From IMG/VR virus record IMGVR_UViG_3300046455_000050, positions 1-26,663 of that record: 26,663 nt of DNA; one strand, 5' to 3'. Origin of the DNA: a virus. A program made the translations under genes and the position numbers. The notes beneath the pieces were generated by a model. That model searched no databases and had not been told where the DNA came from. It was given only the letters and a program-made list of their open reading frames with translations. This document shows, piece after piece, positions 12,607-20,039 of this stretch. Every line of letters starts with the position of its first letter. Position 1 is the first letter of the stretch.

Positions 12607-12796
12607 GGACGACCCCCTCAGAAACCTTGCGGACCACTTGCCAGTCACTCATTTCGTACTCGACTTCGATTACCTCTAGGTCCTTCAACCCGTCTCGAAT
12701 CTTCGCGTAACATGTCGCGGGTGCTTGGCTGTTGTAGGTCTCCAGCACCTTGTTACCTTGGACCACGTAGTATTTCTTGACAGTCTCGGGCAGCAT
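12590..12796 (-). CDS. Hypothetical 68-residue protein
   Basis: Beta-rich N-terminus (KKYYVVQGNKVLETYNSQ) and a C-terminal EVEYEMSDWQVVRKVSEGVVRALTD. No known motif. ATG 12796 overlaps the upstream stop as TAATG, and its own stop lies inside the first codons of the exonuclease. Confidence 0.6.
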   Translation of the reverse strand: MLPETVKKYYVVQGNKVLETYNSQAPATCYAKIRDGLKDLEVIEVEYEMSDWQVVRKVSEGVVRALTD

Positions 12797-13182
12797 TAAG
12801 CCTCCTCGACCTTCAGGACAGCCTTATAGGTCCCATGACTAATCACTTCGATGATCTCGGTCTGGTCGCCGTTCTGAGCGAACCCACGCCAGCCTTCCAG
12901 TGCAGCTTCGAAGGTGGGATAGGTGGACTCGGAGATAGCCCCATCGGTACGGCGGAAGAACCGAAAGTCCTGAGGGATCGGGGTGGCTTCGATGTGTTTC
13001 ACATGTGAGCCATAGGCGTAGACAGGTGTCGAGGGGATATCAAGGAGGATGGTCAGGAGTAGCTCACTAGGCTCGAGGATCGACGTCTTGATCTCCGTGA
13101 TAACGCCAGGGCTTCCTTCGTATGCCCAGCCTTCTGCGTCCTGGAGGAACTCCACGCGATCACCAACAGCAAATTCAGTCAT
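12796..13182 (-). CDS. Hypothetical 128-residue protein with SH3-like N-terminus
   Basis: ATG 13182 is preferred (GAGGAA 8-10 bases upstream) over an in-frame start 27 bases earlier inside the preceding gene. The N-terminal part MTEFAVGDRVEFLQDAEGWAYEG, followed by GVITEIK and YAYGSHVKHIE, resembles the small SH3-like barrels often seen in phage accessory proteins. The C-terminal part is alpha/beta. Function unknown; it overlaps neighbours on both sides. Confidence 0.6.
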   Translation of the reverse strand: MTEFAVGDRVEFLQDAEGWAYEGSPGVITEIKTSILEPSELLLTILLDIPSTPVYAYGSHVKHIEATPIPQDFRFFRRTDGAISESTYPTFEAALEGWRGFAQNGDQTEIIEVISHGTYKAVLKVEEA

Positions 13183-13429
13183 TCTCAAATTCCTCTTCAT
13201 CACCACCAAGGGCGTTATTGATTTCTCGGATACCGTCTTCGAGAGCGAAGATCAGCGTCAGTGCTTCTTGTTCTTGCTCGAGGTCGTACGGGTCGATACA
13301 GGTAGCGGTAGCACTCAACAGGAAGGGGAGGCTGGTCTCGTACTCGTACTCTTCACCGTCAATGATTACGCTTGTGTACAACTTGTTTCCGTAGATGTAC
13401 GGGATGACTTCAGGAGTCTTGGTGCTCAT
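13175..13429 (-). CDS. Hypothetical acidic 84-residue protein
   Basis: Starts with beta-rich IPYIYGNKLYTSVIIDGEEYEYET and continues into an acidic helix (DLEQEQEALTLIFALEDGIREINN), ending in GGDEEEFEND. Strong negative charge at the C-terminus may serve protein contacts. No recognised family. It overlaps the next gene by 8 bases and the previous by 20. Confidence 0.6.
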   Translation of the reverse strand: MSTKTPEVIPYIYGNKLYTSVIIDGEEYEYETSLPFLLSATATCIDPYDLEQEQEALTLIFALEDGIREINNALGGDEEEFEND

Positions 13430-13610
13430 AGATTGCTGCGAGTCCTTCGCGTGTGATGAGCCATTGGCCCCCGAAGGAACCCGTGGATACCTCGGTTGTT
13501 ATGAGGCCCATTGAGGCTGCTGCGGCAATCTCAAGGGCGTTAAGGCGGGCATAGTTGCCCTTGACGAATGGCGGGCTCGTCCATACTTCTCGTAAGAGTT
13601 CTGTGAGCAT
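13410..13610 (-). CDS. Small winged-helix-like protein (66 residues)
   Basis: ATG 13610 follows GGAAGG and overlaps the upstream stop as TAATG; a longer in-frame start at 13673 lies inside the upstream gene. The sequence ARLNALEIAAAASMGLITTEVSTGSFGGQWLITREGLAAIYEH has helix, helix and beta-wing character, as in small winged-helix modules. It may bind DNA, but there is no direct evidence. Confidence 0.55.
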   Translation of the reverse strand: MLTELLREVWTSPPFVKGNYARLNALEIAAAASMGLITTEVSTGSFGGQWLITREGLAAIYEHQDS

Positions 13611-13747
13611 TACCTTCCAAGGACACGGAGGCAGTACCAGAACGAATGTGGCGAGGCGCGGCATTCCTGCCACATAGACACCTCATACCACCCAAGTAGT
13701 GCCACGAAGACACCCGCCAACACCATGTATAAAAACAGCAACTTCAT
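13610..13747 (-). CDS. Small single-pass membrane protein (45 residues)
   Basis: The product starts MKLLFLYMVLAGVFVALLGW, a clear transmembrane helix, and continues WQECRASPHSFWYCLRVLGR. The ECR...HSFWYC ending resembles a recurrent motif of very small phage inner-membrane proteins. It starts at ATG 13747 in the gap after the DNA polymerase gene and stops in a TAATG overlap. Confidence 0.6.
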   Translation of the reverse strand: MKLLFLYMVLAGVFVALLGWYEVSMWQECRASPHSFWYCLRVLGR

Positions 13748-13776
13748 ATTAAGAGCCTCTTATTCTGTAAGGAGAA

Positions 13777-15675
13777 TCAGTGACAAGCGGCCCATGAATC
13801 CCCAGTCTTGAACTCAGCATCGACCGGGCACTTGAAGTTGAAGTACTCACCGGCCTTACGGGCACAGTCAGCGACCATGGCACCGAAGGCTTCTTCCTTG
13901 CCTTCCTTGACGGCCCATTGCAACTCATCGTGAATCCAGCCAAGGAGCGTGAAGTCACCGTCCCACCCGTACTGGAGACCAGCTTCATCAGCCGCTAGGA
14001 AGCACTCGATCAGCCAGCGTTTGGCGACCATTGCCCCTGCACCCTGAAGGAGCGTGTTGAGGGCTGCGTGCTTATGGCGAACAGGGATACGGCGTTTGTC
14101 GAGACCGAAGAGGTAGCCACGTTCCGCAGACTTGTCCACGGCTCGCTTGAGTTTCCCGAGAGCCGGGAGTTTCTCTAGGAAGGACTCTTTGAGCTTCTTA
14201 CCTTCCTTGGCACCCTTGCCAACAATGGAGCCGATCTTCGCGTCACCAGCCCCGTAGAGCCAGCCGTAAATGAACGTCTTCGCGTTGTCACGAGTAGGGA
14301 GACCAGCGGCTTCCTGATTCACCGAATGGATGTCGCCCTTGAGAATGACTTCCCCATAGGCCCCGTCATCCCATTGACTCATGTAGTGCGCAAGGCAGCG
14401 CAATTCGATCCCGGATAGATCCACTCCAACTTGTCGGAATCCTGGGCGCACACCCCAAAGCCCTCGGCACTCTTTGCCCCACATAGCTCGCACTGTAGGT
14501 ACTTGGGCAACGTTGGGCCACGAGTGAGTGCAGCGGCCTGTAACCGCCCCGTTAGTGTTGATGGAGTGGTGGATGTGTCCTTGACGCTCATGCTTAAGCC
14601 AGGACTGGTTACCTTCTGAAAGCTGCCCAATTCGTTTCTCGAGTAGGAAGTAGTGAGCGAGGATTTTGGCCTCGGGGTAATCAAGTTTCTCTAGGACCGT
14701 TTCGTCTACCTGGGGCTTCCCACCGTCCGTGAAGACATTGGGCTCCCAGCCGTACTTGACGATCAACCGTTGGGCTATCTGGTCCCGACTACCAGGATTG
14801 AACTCTACGATCTTGTCCTTCAGTCTCTTCCCGGTTTTCTCGGATAACCTTTCGATTACCAGAGGCGGGAAGGTGTCTAGCATCTGCTGACGGATAGCAT
14901 CGCGTTCCACTGCGAGCTTCGAATAGAGTTCCACGGCAGCCTTGGTGTTGAAGGGCCAGCCGCTACGTTCCATCATCGAACAGAACCAACGAACCTCATG
15001 CTCAATCTCAATGGCTTGCCGCGAGTACTCCATCTTGGAGAAGTGCTCGTACAGGGCAGCAGTGACTTCAACGTCGAGGTCGCAGTAATCACCCATCTCT
15101 TCGGAATACTCAGCCCACTCAAGACCCTCGGGGTAGTTCTCCCGACCCCACGCTGCCAGCCAAGCCTCTCGGTCAGCCTTCTCGACCTGTTTGGGCGTAA
15201 GGGTCTCAAGGTACTCGTGCCAGGGGTCGCAGCCGTGAGCCTCGATCCATCCGTTCTTGAAGTCCGTAGAGTATTCACCCTTCTGGAGACCCAAGCGGTA
15301 CCCCCAGGCTTCCAGGGAGTGGGAGCCAACCTTCTTGCTAGGGAGCCTTCCGGCCTTGATGTGTCCACCATCGCGGGTGACTAGATCAGGAAAGAAGAGG
15401 CGTGAGATGACCAGGGTGTCATAGACCTTCTTGCGGTCTACAGCGAAGCTCGGGTAAAGCTTCTGGATGACAGGGATGTCGAAGTTGATGATGTTGTGAC
15501 CAGCTAGGATGCCGGTCTGTGCTGCAGCTTGAAGGTAAAGAACCCCTTCCTCAATCTCATCAGGACCGAAGCGCATTACCCCGCTTGTCTCGACATCCTT
15601 CACGGAGATGCAATGGATCTTGGTTACTTCATGGAGGAGGCCATTGCACTCCAGGTCGAACAGGGTAGTACGCAT
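13777..15675 (-). CDS. T7-like DNA polymerase (family A with 3'-5' exonuclease)
   Basis: A 632-residue replicative polymerase. The proofreading domain has Asp7 and Glu9 (LFDLECNG) and Asp66 (GHNIINFD). The polymerase domain has motif A VDLSGIELRCLAHY, motif B RDNAKTFIYGWLYGAG with the tyrosine typical of T7, and motif C IHDELQWAV with the catalytic Asp583-Glu584. It ends GDSWAACH, matching the T7 gp5 C-terminal histidine. It is somewhat shorter than T7 gp5 (704). Processivity in T7 relies on host thioredoxin; I could not confirm the thioredoxin-binding loop. ATG 15675 follows AAGGA. Confidence 0.96.
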   Translation of the reverse strand: MRTTLFDLECNGLLHEVTKIHCISVKDVETSGVMRFGPDEIEEGVLYLQAAAQTGILAGHNIINFDIPVIQKLYPSFAVDRKKVYDTLVISRLFFPDLVTRDGGHIKAGRLPSKKVGSHSLEAWGYRLGLQKGEYSTDFKNGWIEAHGCDPWHEYLETLTPKQVEKADREAWLAAWGRENYPEGLEWAEYSEEMGDYCDLDVEVTAALYEHFSKMEYSRQAIEIEHEVRWFCSMMERSGWPFNTKAAVELYSKLAVERDAIRQQMLDTFPPLVIERLSEKTGKRLKDKIVEFNPGSRDQIAQRLIVKYGWEPNVFTDGGKPQVDETVLEKLDYPEAKILAHYFLLEKRIGQLSEGNQSWLKHERQGHIHHSINTNGAVTGRCTHSWPNVAQVPTVRAMWGKECRGLWGVRPGFRQVGVDLSGIELRCLAHYMSQWDDGAYGEVILKGDIHSVNQEAAGLPTRDNAKTFIYGWLYGAGDAKIGSIVGKGAKEGKKLKESFLEKLPALGKLKRAVDKSAERGYLFGLDKRRIPVRHKHAALNTLLQGAGAMVAKRWLIECFLAADEAGLQYGWDGDFTLLGWIHDELQWAVKEGKEEAFGAMVADCARKAGEYFNFKCPVDAEFKTGDSWAACH

Positions 15676-15684
15676 AGATTCCTT

Positions 15685-15900
15685 TTAGTTTTCGAAACGG
15701 TTCTTCAGGATCAGATAGAGGGAACGGAGTGTTGCTTCATCGAGGGTGACGCCTACGTGTTCATCACCTTCCCAACCACCTTGCTCACGCTCTTGTGATA
15801 CGAAGAGGTAGTCCTCTCCTTTGATCACCTCAACTCCATGCATAGCCAGCAGGAGCACTTCTTCAACAGGTGGCAAATCTTCTACGTATTCAGAAGGCAT
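15685..15900 (-). CDS. Hypothetical acidic 71-residue protein
   Basis: ATG 15900 overlaps the end of the primase-helicase gene by 11 bases; upstream in-frame starts lie inside that gene. The protein is acidic (EYVEDLPPVEEVLL, KGEDYLFVSQEREQGG) and ends with a helix ATLRSLYLILKNRF. It lies between primase-helicase and polymerase genes, so a replication accessory role is possible but unproven. Confidence 0.55.
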   Translation of the reverse strand: MPSEYVEDLPPVEEVLLLAMHGVEVIKGEDYLFVSQEREQGGWEGDEHVGVTLDEATLRSLYLILKNRFEN

Positions 15901-17500
15901 ATGCGTTCTCGTCAGGTTCAGGCGCAAACCCACCTTCCTGGTCGTATAGACGTCCAGTGGTTCGGTCGTAGCCAAGTTTGATTAGGGTGCCCGTGGCAGC
16001 CCCTGTTAGGCGGTCCTTCAGTATCCGAAAGGTAGTCGTGGCGCGTTCTTCAGGGTCTTCGCTCTGTTGGTTTCTCTCGAGACCGAACATGAAGAACGAC
16101 CAGAAGCCAATAGATCGTGATCCCTTGAAGTGTTTGATGGACACATGACCGCCCTCTTCGTGGCTTTTGCCCTCTGGAGTACTAAGGTGCGAGACGAAAT
16201 GAATCATCACTTCCAACTCGTTAGCCAATCCCGCCATCTCTTTCATGATCTGCTCGATGGACCCCTTCTCGTCACTTGTATCCGCCATAGCCGTAAGGTG
16301 ATCCACGTAGAAGATACGGATTCCCTCAGCGTGGGCCATGTATCGGATCTTGGCGCTCACCACGCCCCAGGCAGTCTCACCAAAGGAATCGTAGAGGAAC
16401 ACCTTGCCCTCGAATTCCTTGATGGCCTCCAGGCGTTCTTCCTTGGTCCAAGAGCCATCAGGTACATGGAACCGCTTCCCCTTCAGCTTGCCAGCGATAC
16501 GGGCTGCAGTCTCTTTCGGCTTTTGCTCTAGGAAGACTAAGCCAACGTTTTGTTTTAGCACTTCTACGTCGAAGGCAATTTGCTGTGTTAGAAAGTCCGT
16601 CTTGCCAATACCCGTGCCCGCACCGAAAGCATATAACTCCCCATAGCGGCGTCCGTACGTCAGTTCCGTAAGCTTCTCCAGGAACCACGGCAACCCCTTT
16701 TCAATCGTCTTGTCTAGTTCATCGTAGAGATCCGAGATCCCAACGATCCCATCGGGCCTATACGCCTTCGCGTTCCAAATGGCCTGGATGACATCAGCAC
16801 CCTTGCCTTCCTTGAGACACTCATTGGGGTCCTTCAGAGGCAGTGAGGCAATCTTGGCTTTCCCAGGAGGGAATAGTTCAGCACAAGCCTTGGCTGCATC
16901 CTGTCCCGGCTGATCCATGTCAAACATCAACACGATCTCTTCGAATCCCTCAAGGAACTCCATCTGTCTCGCAAGGTCCTTCTTGGCACCCTGGGCACCA
17001 TTGGGTACCGAGACCACGGGCCACTTGCCGCCCTGAAGCTGACTCACGGTCAAGCAATCGATCTCACCCTCGGTGATGACCAGTTTCTTACCCTTGGACC
17101 AAAGAGACTGCCCGAACAGCGGGGGCTTTGCAGCGTCCCCAATGAAACTGAAGGTCTTCTCGGGACCACGGACCTTACAGGCCACTACCTGTCCGTCCTT
17201 CACATACGGATACAGGTGGGCACCCTTGCCCTTGTACTGGCCGATACGAACGCCAAACTGTCGGCAGGTTTCCTCCGTGATTCCTCGGGGAGGGATGCCG
17301 CGTACTTCGGCATTTACATATTCGTCCAGATTCTCAGCCACTCTCTTTCGTCCTTTGGTTTGTACTTCTCCATCCCCACGCTCGAAGTGACCACATGAAT
17401 AGCAGTGTGTGTGTCCATCCGAGTACGTGGCGTTTGCATCACTAGACCCGCAGTTATCACAGGGGCCCTTGCTAATCAGGGTGGTCTCTTCTCGTTCCAT
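15890..17500 (-). CDS. T7-like primase-helicase (gp4-like)
   Basis: A 536-residue bifunctional replication protein. Residues 14-36 form the zinc-binding domain (CDNC...CYSC, Cys14, 17, 33, 36) used for template recognition in primer synthesis. The Toprim-type primase core shows VITEGEIDCLTV and LMFDMDQPG. The C-terminal RecA-like hexameric helicase has Walker A GAGTGIGKTDF near residue 295, a FYVDHLTAM Walker B-type strand and later HFKGSRSIG motifs. Size is close to T7 gp4A (566). It unwinds DNA 5' to 3' and primes the lagging strand with the adjacent polymerase and ssDNA-binding protein. Confidence 0.95.
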   Translation of the reverse strand: MEREETTLISKGPCDNCGSSDANATYSDGHTHCYSCGHFERGDGEVQTKGRKRVAENLDEYVNAEVRGIPPRGITEETCRQFGVRIGQYKGKGAHLYPYVKDGQVVACKVRGPEKTFSFIGDAAKPPLFGQSLWSKGKKLVITEGEIDCLTVSQLQGGKWPVVSVPNGAQGAKKDLARQMEFLEGFEEIVLMFDMDQPGQDAAKACAELFPPGKAKIASLPLKDPNECLKEGKGADVIQAIWNAKAYRPDGIVGISDLYDELDKTIEKGLPWFLEKLTELTYGRRYGELYAFGAGTGIGKTDFLTQQIAFDVEVLKQNVGLVFLEQKPKETAARIAGKLKGKRFHVPDGSWTKEERLEAIKEFEGKVFLYDSFGETAWGVVSAKIRYMAHAEGIRIFYVDHLTAMADTSDEKGSIEQIMKEMAGLANELEVMIHFVSHLSTPEGKSHEEGGHVSIKHFKGSRSIGFWSFFMFGLERNQQSEDPEERATTTFRILKDRLTGAATGTLIKLGYDRTTGRLYDQEGGFAPEPDENAYAF

Positions 17501-17509
17501 CAGTAAATC

Positions 17510-17698
17510 TCAGTCACTCTCAAGAATGTTGATTTCGTGGGGATACACAATGCCCGTGGTCTGATCGGAAGCCCGTACGCTGTAGTGCGTGCCAAGGATT
17601 CCTTCGCCCATCCTGAGGACTTCCACAGTGGAACCCTTGGACCACGAAGGGCCGTCATAGGAACTGAAGTCCACCAACAGCTTTGCTTTACGTGTCAT
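17510..17698 (-). CDS. Hypothetical 62-residue protein
   Basis: A small beta-rich basic protein (MTRKAKLLVDFSSYDGPSWSKGSTVEVLRMG, then YSVRASDQTTGIVYPHEINILE), possibly an SH3-like barrel. It lies between thyX and primase-helicase with short spacers. No recognised family. Confidence 0.6.
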   Translation of the reverse strand: MTRKAKLLVDFSSYDGPSWSKGSTVEVLRMGEGILGTHYSVRASDQTTGIVYPHEINILESD

Positions 17699-17701
17699 GG
17701 G

Positions 17702-18346
17702 CTAGTTATCCAAAAGTGCGTTCATTGATTCCGGGAATAGGAGGCTCAACTCCTCATGGAGGTACGCAGCAACCTCACGGCACGCTCGTTGTGCATGAGG
17801 GTCCAAACGTTGACGACAGACGCGAGCGAAGGCCATCAGGGAACCGGACCACACCCATTCGGTCATGGTGTTCAGCGGGAGTACCATTCGGGCTTCCTCG
17901 GGGGCTACTCCTTCCCGGAGAAGGGTCCTATAGATATGCAGGGCGTCCACAGAGATGTTGCGCACGTCGAAGAGGAATAGGCGGCTGTCTTCCAGGACCT
18001 CGCCGGAACCCTGCTTCACGTTATCCGCACGGCTATGGAGTTCCTTGGGCACATAGAACTCAGGCTCACTATCGACATACCTACGGCTAACCTCATTCCA
18101 ACTAAGGCCAACCTGATGCTTCACCAACTGGCGAGCAACGAAGATCGGTGCCTTGATACGGAACTGGGCAAAGCAATGGGCGAAGGGTGACCAGTGGTCA
18201 TGGGTTGCGAGGTAGTTGATCAGTCCAACGTCCTTGCCACTCAACTCTTCACTCTTCTTGTCGAAGGACACTCGGGCCACATTGGCGACAGTCAAGTCCG
18301 AGCCCATGTAATCCAGAAGTTCGACCTTGATGTCTGCGGTCTTCAT
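17702..18346 (-). CDS. thyX: Flavin-dependent thymidylate synthase
   Basis: A 214-residue ThyX, which methylates dUMP to dTMP using methylene-tetrahydrofolate and FAD. The ThyX region is visible as RQLVKHQVGLSWNEVSRRYV, the phage-type variant of the RHRxxSxNExSxRY motif, and is followed by PEFYVP. The C-terminal EEARMVLPLNTMTEWVWSG and ...RLDPHAQRACREVA carry the conserved substrate-binding Arg and late helix. ATG 18346 is preceded by a purine run (AAGAGAGAGAGAAAC); a much longer in-frame start at 18472 would cross the previous gene. It supplies dTMP together with the phage ribonucleotide reductase. Confidence 0.95.
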   Translation of the reverse strand: MKTADIKVELLDYMGSDLTVANVARVSFDKKSEELSGKDVGLINYLATHDHWSPFAHCFAQFRIKAPIFVARQLVKHQVGLSWNEVSRRYVDSEPEFYVPKELHSRADNVKQGSGEVLEDSRLFLFDVRNISVDALHIYRTLLREGVAPEEARMVLPLNTMTEWVWSGSLMAFARVCRQRLDPHAQRACREVAAYLHEELSLLFPESMNALLDN

Positions 18347-18365
18347 GTTTCTCTCTCTCTTGTGT

Positions 18366-18551
18366 TTAGAACGTGACGCCAGCCTTCTCCAACTGGTCAT
18401 CAATGTGAAGAAGGGCTTCTTTCTGCATACCCGAGTACTTGTCAGCACCGTAGGCAGCCTCAATGAGACCATTACGGAGGTACTCAGCTTGCTCCAGGGT
18501 CATCGTGATCTTCACGTTGCCGTTCTTCGTGTGCTTTACCTTGACGATCAT
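18366..18551 (-). CDS. Hypothetical 61-residue protein
   Basis: ATG 18551 has AGGAG nine bases upstream. The product begins MIVKVKHTKNGNVKITMTLEQ and is an alpha/beta mini-protein ending in a helix (ALLHIDDQLEKAGVTF). An alternative TTG start at 18626 in a TTGA overlap with the upstream stop would add TDFTEEQWEALHPSRK-type residues that also look protein-like; I cannot decide between them. Function unknown. Confidence 0.6.
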   Translation of the reverse strand: MIVKVKHTKNGNVKITMTLEQAEYLRNGLIEAAYGADKYSGMQKEALLHIDDQLEKAGVTF

Positions 18552-18622
18552 CTTTCGGGGCTCCTGTTGAGTTACTTTTCGGGAAGGGTGGAGCGCCTCC
18601 CACTGTTCTTCGGTGAAGTCGG

Positions 18623-18835
18623 TCAAAGGATCTCCGGGGAACCCAGGGTGTACCGCATGTACCGTTGGCCCGAGACCGGATGTTCTTTCCACTCACCGAG
18701 GATGTTGTAGCCGTTGAGGCGAAGGTCCGTAATGCGTCGAGTGAGTGATTGGATCGAGTGATCCATGATTGCTTCGCGCTGGCTAATGCTTCCAGCCTTG
18801 CGAAGGTGTTTAAGCAGGACTTGCGTCTGGTTCAT
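18623..18835 (-). CDS. Small helix-turn-helix protein
   Basis: A 70-residue protein: VLLKHLRKAGSISQREAIMDHSIQSLTRRITDLRLNGYNILGEW. This is the winged-helix pattern of a widespread family of small phage proteins (helix, ISQREA turn, recognition helix S.TRRI.DLR..GY.I, wing). It probably binds DNA or serves as a local regulator. Leader before ATG 18835 is purine-rich (GAAGAGAGAAAGAA). The start overlaps the end of the endonuclease gene as ATGA. Confidence 0.76.
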   Translation of the reverse strand: MNQTQVLLKHLRKAGSISQREAIMDHSIQSLTRRITDLRLNGYNILGEWKEHPVSGQRYMRYTLGSPEIL

Positions 18836-19245
18836 TTCTTTCTCTCTTCTTTAAGCCAAGCCTCGGGGACAACCTTGTCGGAATAAAGGAATCCGTGGCG
18901 TTCACACCAGGAGGCATAGGTAGACTTGGAACCCTTGTATAAGGGACTGGAACTGCGGGAGAAGACGAAGCGGATGTCCTTCTCGGGATGGGCTGCTTTC
19001 ACTGCTAGATGCTTAGTGCGGTCTGCTGAGTCAAAGAGGCCTTTCCCTTCCACGATGATCCCATTTCTTAAAATGAAATCTGGTTTGTAGGAATGCGGGA
19101 TTACGTACTCAAGTTTCTGAGTTTCATATTCATATGCCATACCCGCTTCATCCAACTGCGCAGCGATCTTCTCTTCAAGACCACTGCGCATCTTCTGTTT
19201 GATCTTCAGCCCGTGGTTCTTTCTAGTAACCCACGAGCGGGCCAT
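18832..19245 (-). CDS. Endonuclease I, Holliday-junction resolvase (T7 gp3-like)
   Basis: A 137-residue PD-(D/E)XK nuclease. Catalytic residues line up as Glu24 (SGLEEKIAAQL), Asp56 (YKPDFIL), Glu66 and Lys68 (GIIVEGKGL), the arrangement of T7 endonuclease I. It resolves branched DNA before packaging and helps degrade host DNA. Size is close to T7 gp3 (149). It is coupled to the ssDNA-binding protein gene, sharing the base at 19245, as in T7 where 2.5 and 3 are adjacent. Confidence 0.92.
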   Translation of the reverse strand: MARSWVTRKNHGLKIKQKMRSGLEEKIAAQLDEAGMAYEYETQKLEYVIPHSYKPDFILRNGIIVEGKGLFDSADRTKHLAVKAAHPEKDIRFVFSRSSSPLYKGSKSTYASWCERHGFLYSDKVVPEAWLKEERKK

Positions 19246-19811
19246 CAGAAATTCACATCCTGATCTTCGTCTTCCTCTACTTCCTCAGATTTCTTCGGGC
19301 TACGTGCAGGAGCCTCATCAGCCACGAACTCAGCTTCATCATCAGCATCGAACCCACCACCGCCATACTCCTCAAGTTTGATGATCTGCACCGAGTTGAT
19401 GTACAGAGTCACACCAATGTTCGTGCCGTTGGCATAACCCTTAGCGGCACCTTTGATCTTCAGGACCGAACCACCACCGATGGACAGGTCTTCCGTGTTC
19501 TTGATCGGGTTACCACGGCCGTCGAACAGCGGGAGCTTCTTCGTGTTGCCGTTCTTGTCCTTGGCCTTGCTCTTGAACTTGATGGTGACCGTGCCGTCTT
19601 CGTTCTCTTCCGGGAACTTGACCTTGGCAGCCTTGGCTTTACCAAGCTCCTCAAGGGCCTCTTCCTTCATCAGTTCAATCAGGCCCTCAACCGACTCCAG
19701 CGAGGGGAACGTGAGCTTCGTGTGGTAGACACCGTCAGCGTCATACTTCGTGTCCGGGCGGGTAAGGCTCGTGAAACCAGCAATGCCCTTAGGGCTCGTA
19801 AAGTTCTTCAT
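19245..19811 (-). CDS. Single-stranded DNA-binding protein (T7 gp2.5-like)
   Basis: A 188-residue OB-fold-type protein. The C-terminus is strongly acidic with a terminal aromatic residue (EEVEEDEDQDVNF), the defining tail by which T7 gp2.5 contacts polymerase and primase-helicase. The body alternates strands and charged loops (YHTKLTFPSLE, VTIKFKSKAKDKNG, GSVLKIKGAAKGY, GVTLYINSVQIIKLEEYG). Gene order (SSB then endonuclease I) agrees with T7. It coats lagging-strand template and promotes annealing. Confidence 0.9.
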   Translation of the reverse strand: MKNFTSPKGIAGFTSLTRPDTKYDADGVYHTKLTFPSLESVEGLIELMKEEALEELGKAKAAKVKFPEENEDGTVTIKFKSKAKDKNGNTKKLPLFDGRGNPIKNTEDLSIGGGSVLKIKGAAKGYANGTNIGVTLYINSVQIIKLEEYGGGGFDADDEAEFVADEAPARSPKKSEEVEEDEDQDVNF

Positions 19812-19814
19812 GTA

Positions 19815-19973
19815 TCAATCTTCAAAGTAAGGGTCAAACATCGGGTCAAACAGGGAAGGGTGGCCTTCATACGCGTGCATGTCGTATCCGTGGGCCATGA
19901 GGGCTACTGCGTCATCGAGAGGCATGTAGTCCTCTGCGTAGTCGTCTTCGAGTGAATCGTGATCGTCAAACAT
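19815..19973 (-). CDS. Very acidic 52-residue protein without Lys or Arg
   Basis: From ATG 19973 to TGA 19815-19817. The product (beginning MFDDHDSLEDDYAEDYMPLD) has 12 Asp and 4 Glu, five His and no Lys or Arg, giving a net charge near -16, with aromatic residues spread throughout. That composition is typical of DNA-mimic or nucleic-acid-enzyme inhibitors. It lies just before the ssDNA-binding protein gene, where T7 carries gene 2 (host RNA polymerase inhibitor); sequence similarity to gp2 is not evident. The Shine-Dalgarno is weak. Function is open. Confidence 0.62.
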   Translation of the reverse strand: MFDDHDSLEDDYAEDYMPLDDAVALMAHGYDMHAYEGHPSLFDPMFDPYFED

Positions 19974-19993
19974 CTAGGGTCCGTAGAAATGCC

Positions 19994-20013
19994 AAAGGGC
20001 CCCGTAGGGCCCT
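19994..20013 (-). terminator. Hairpin after the RNA polymerase gene, terminator candidate
   Basis: AGGGCCC (19996-20002) and GGGCCCT (20007-20013) form a perfect 7-bp stem with a 4-base loop; on the minus strand only TTT follows. It may end or attenuate leftward transcripts from the polymerase gene before the early operon. Confidence 0.6.
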
Positions 20014-20039
20014 AGACTGTATTGTGTTGTACAAGAAAA

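Noticed and set aside
17702-18472. A 256-residue ThyX starting at 18472
   Set aside because: The extra 42 residues come from the out-of-frame end of the upstream gene; ATG 18346 has a purine-rich leader and gives the usual ThyX start.
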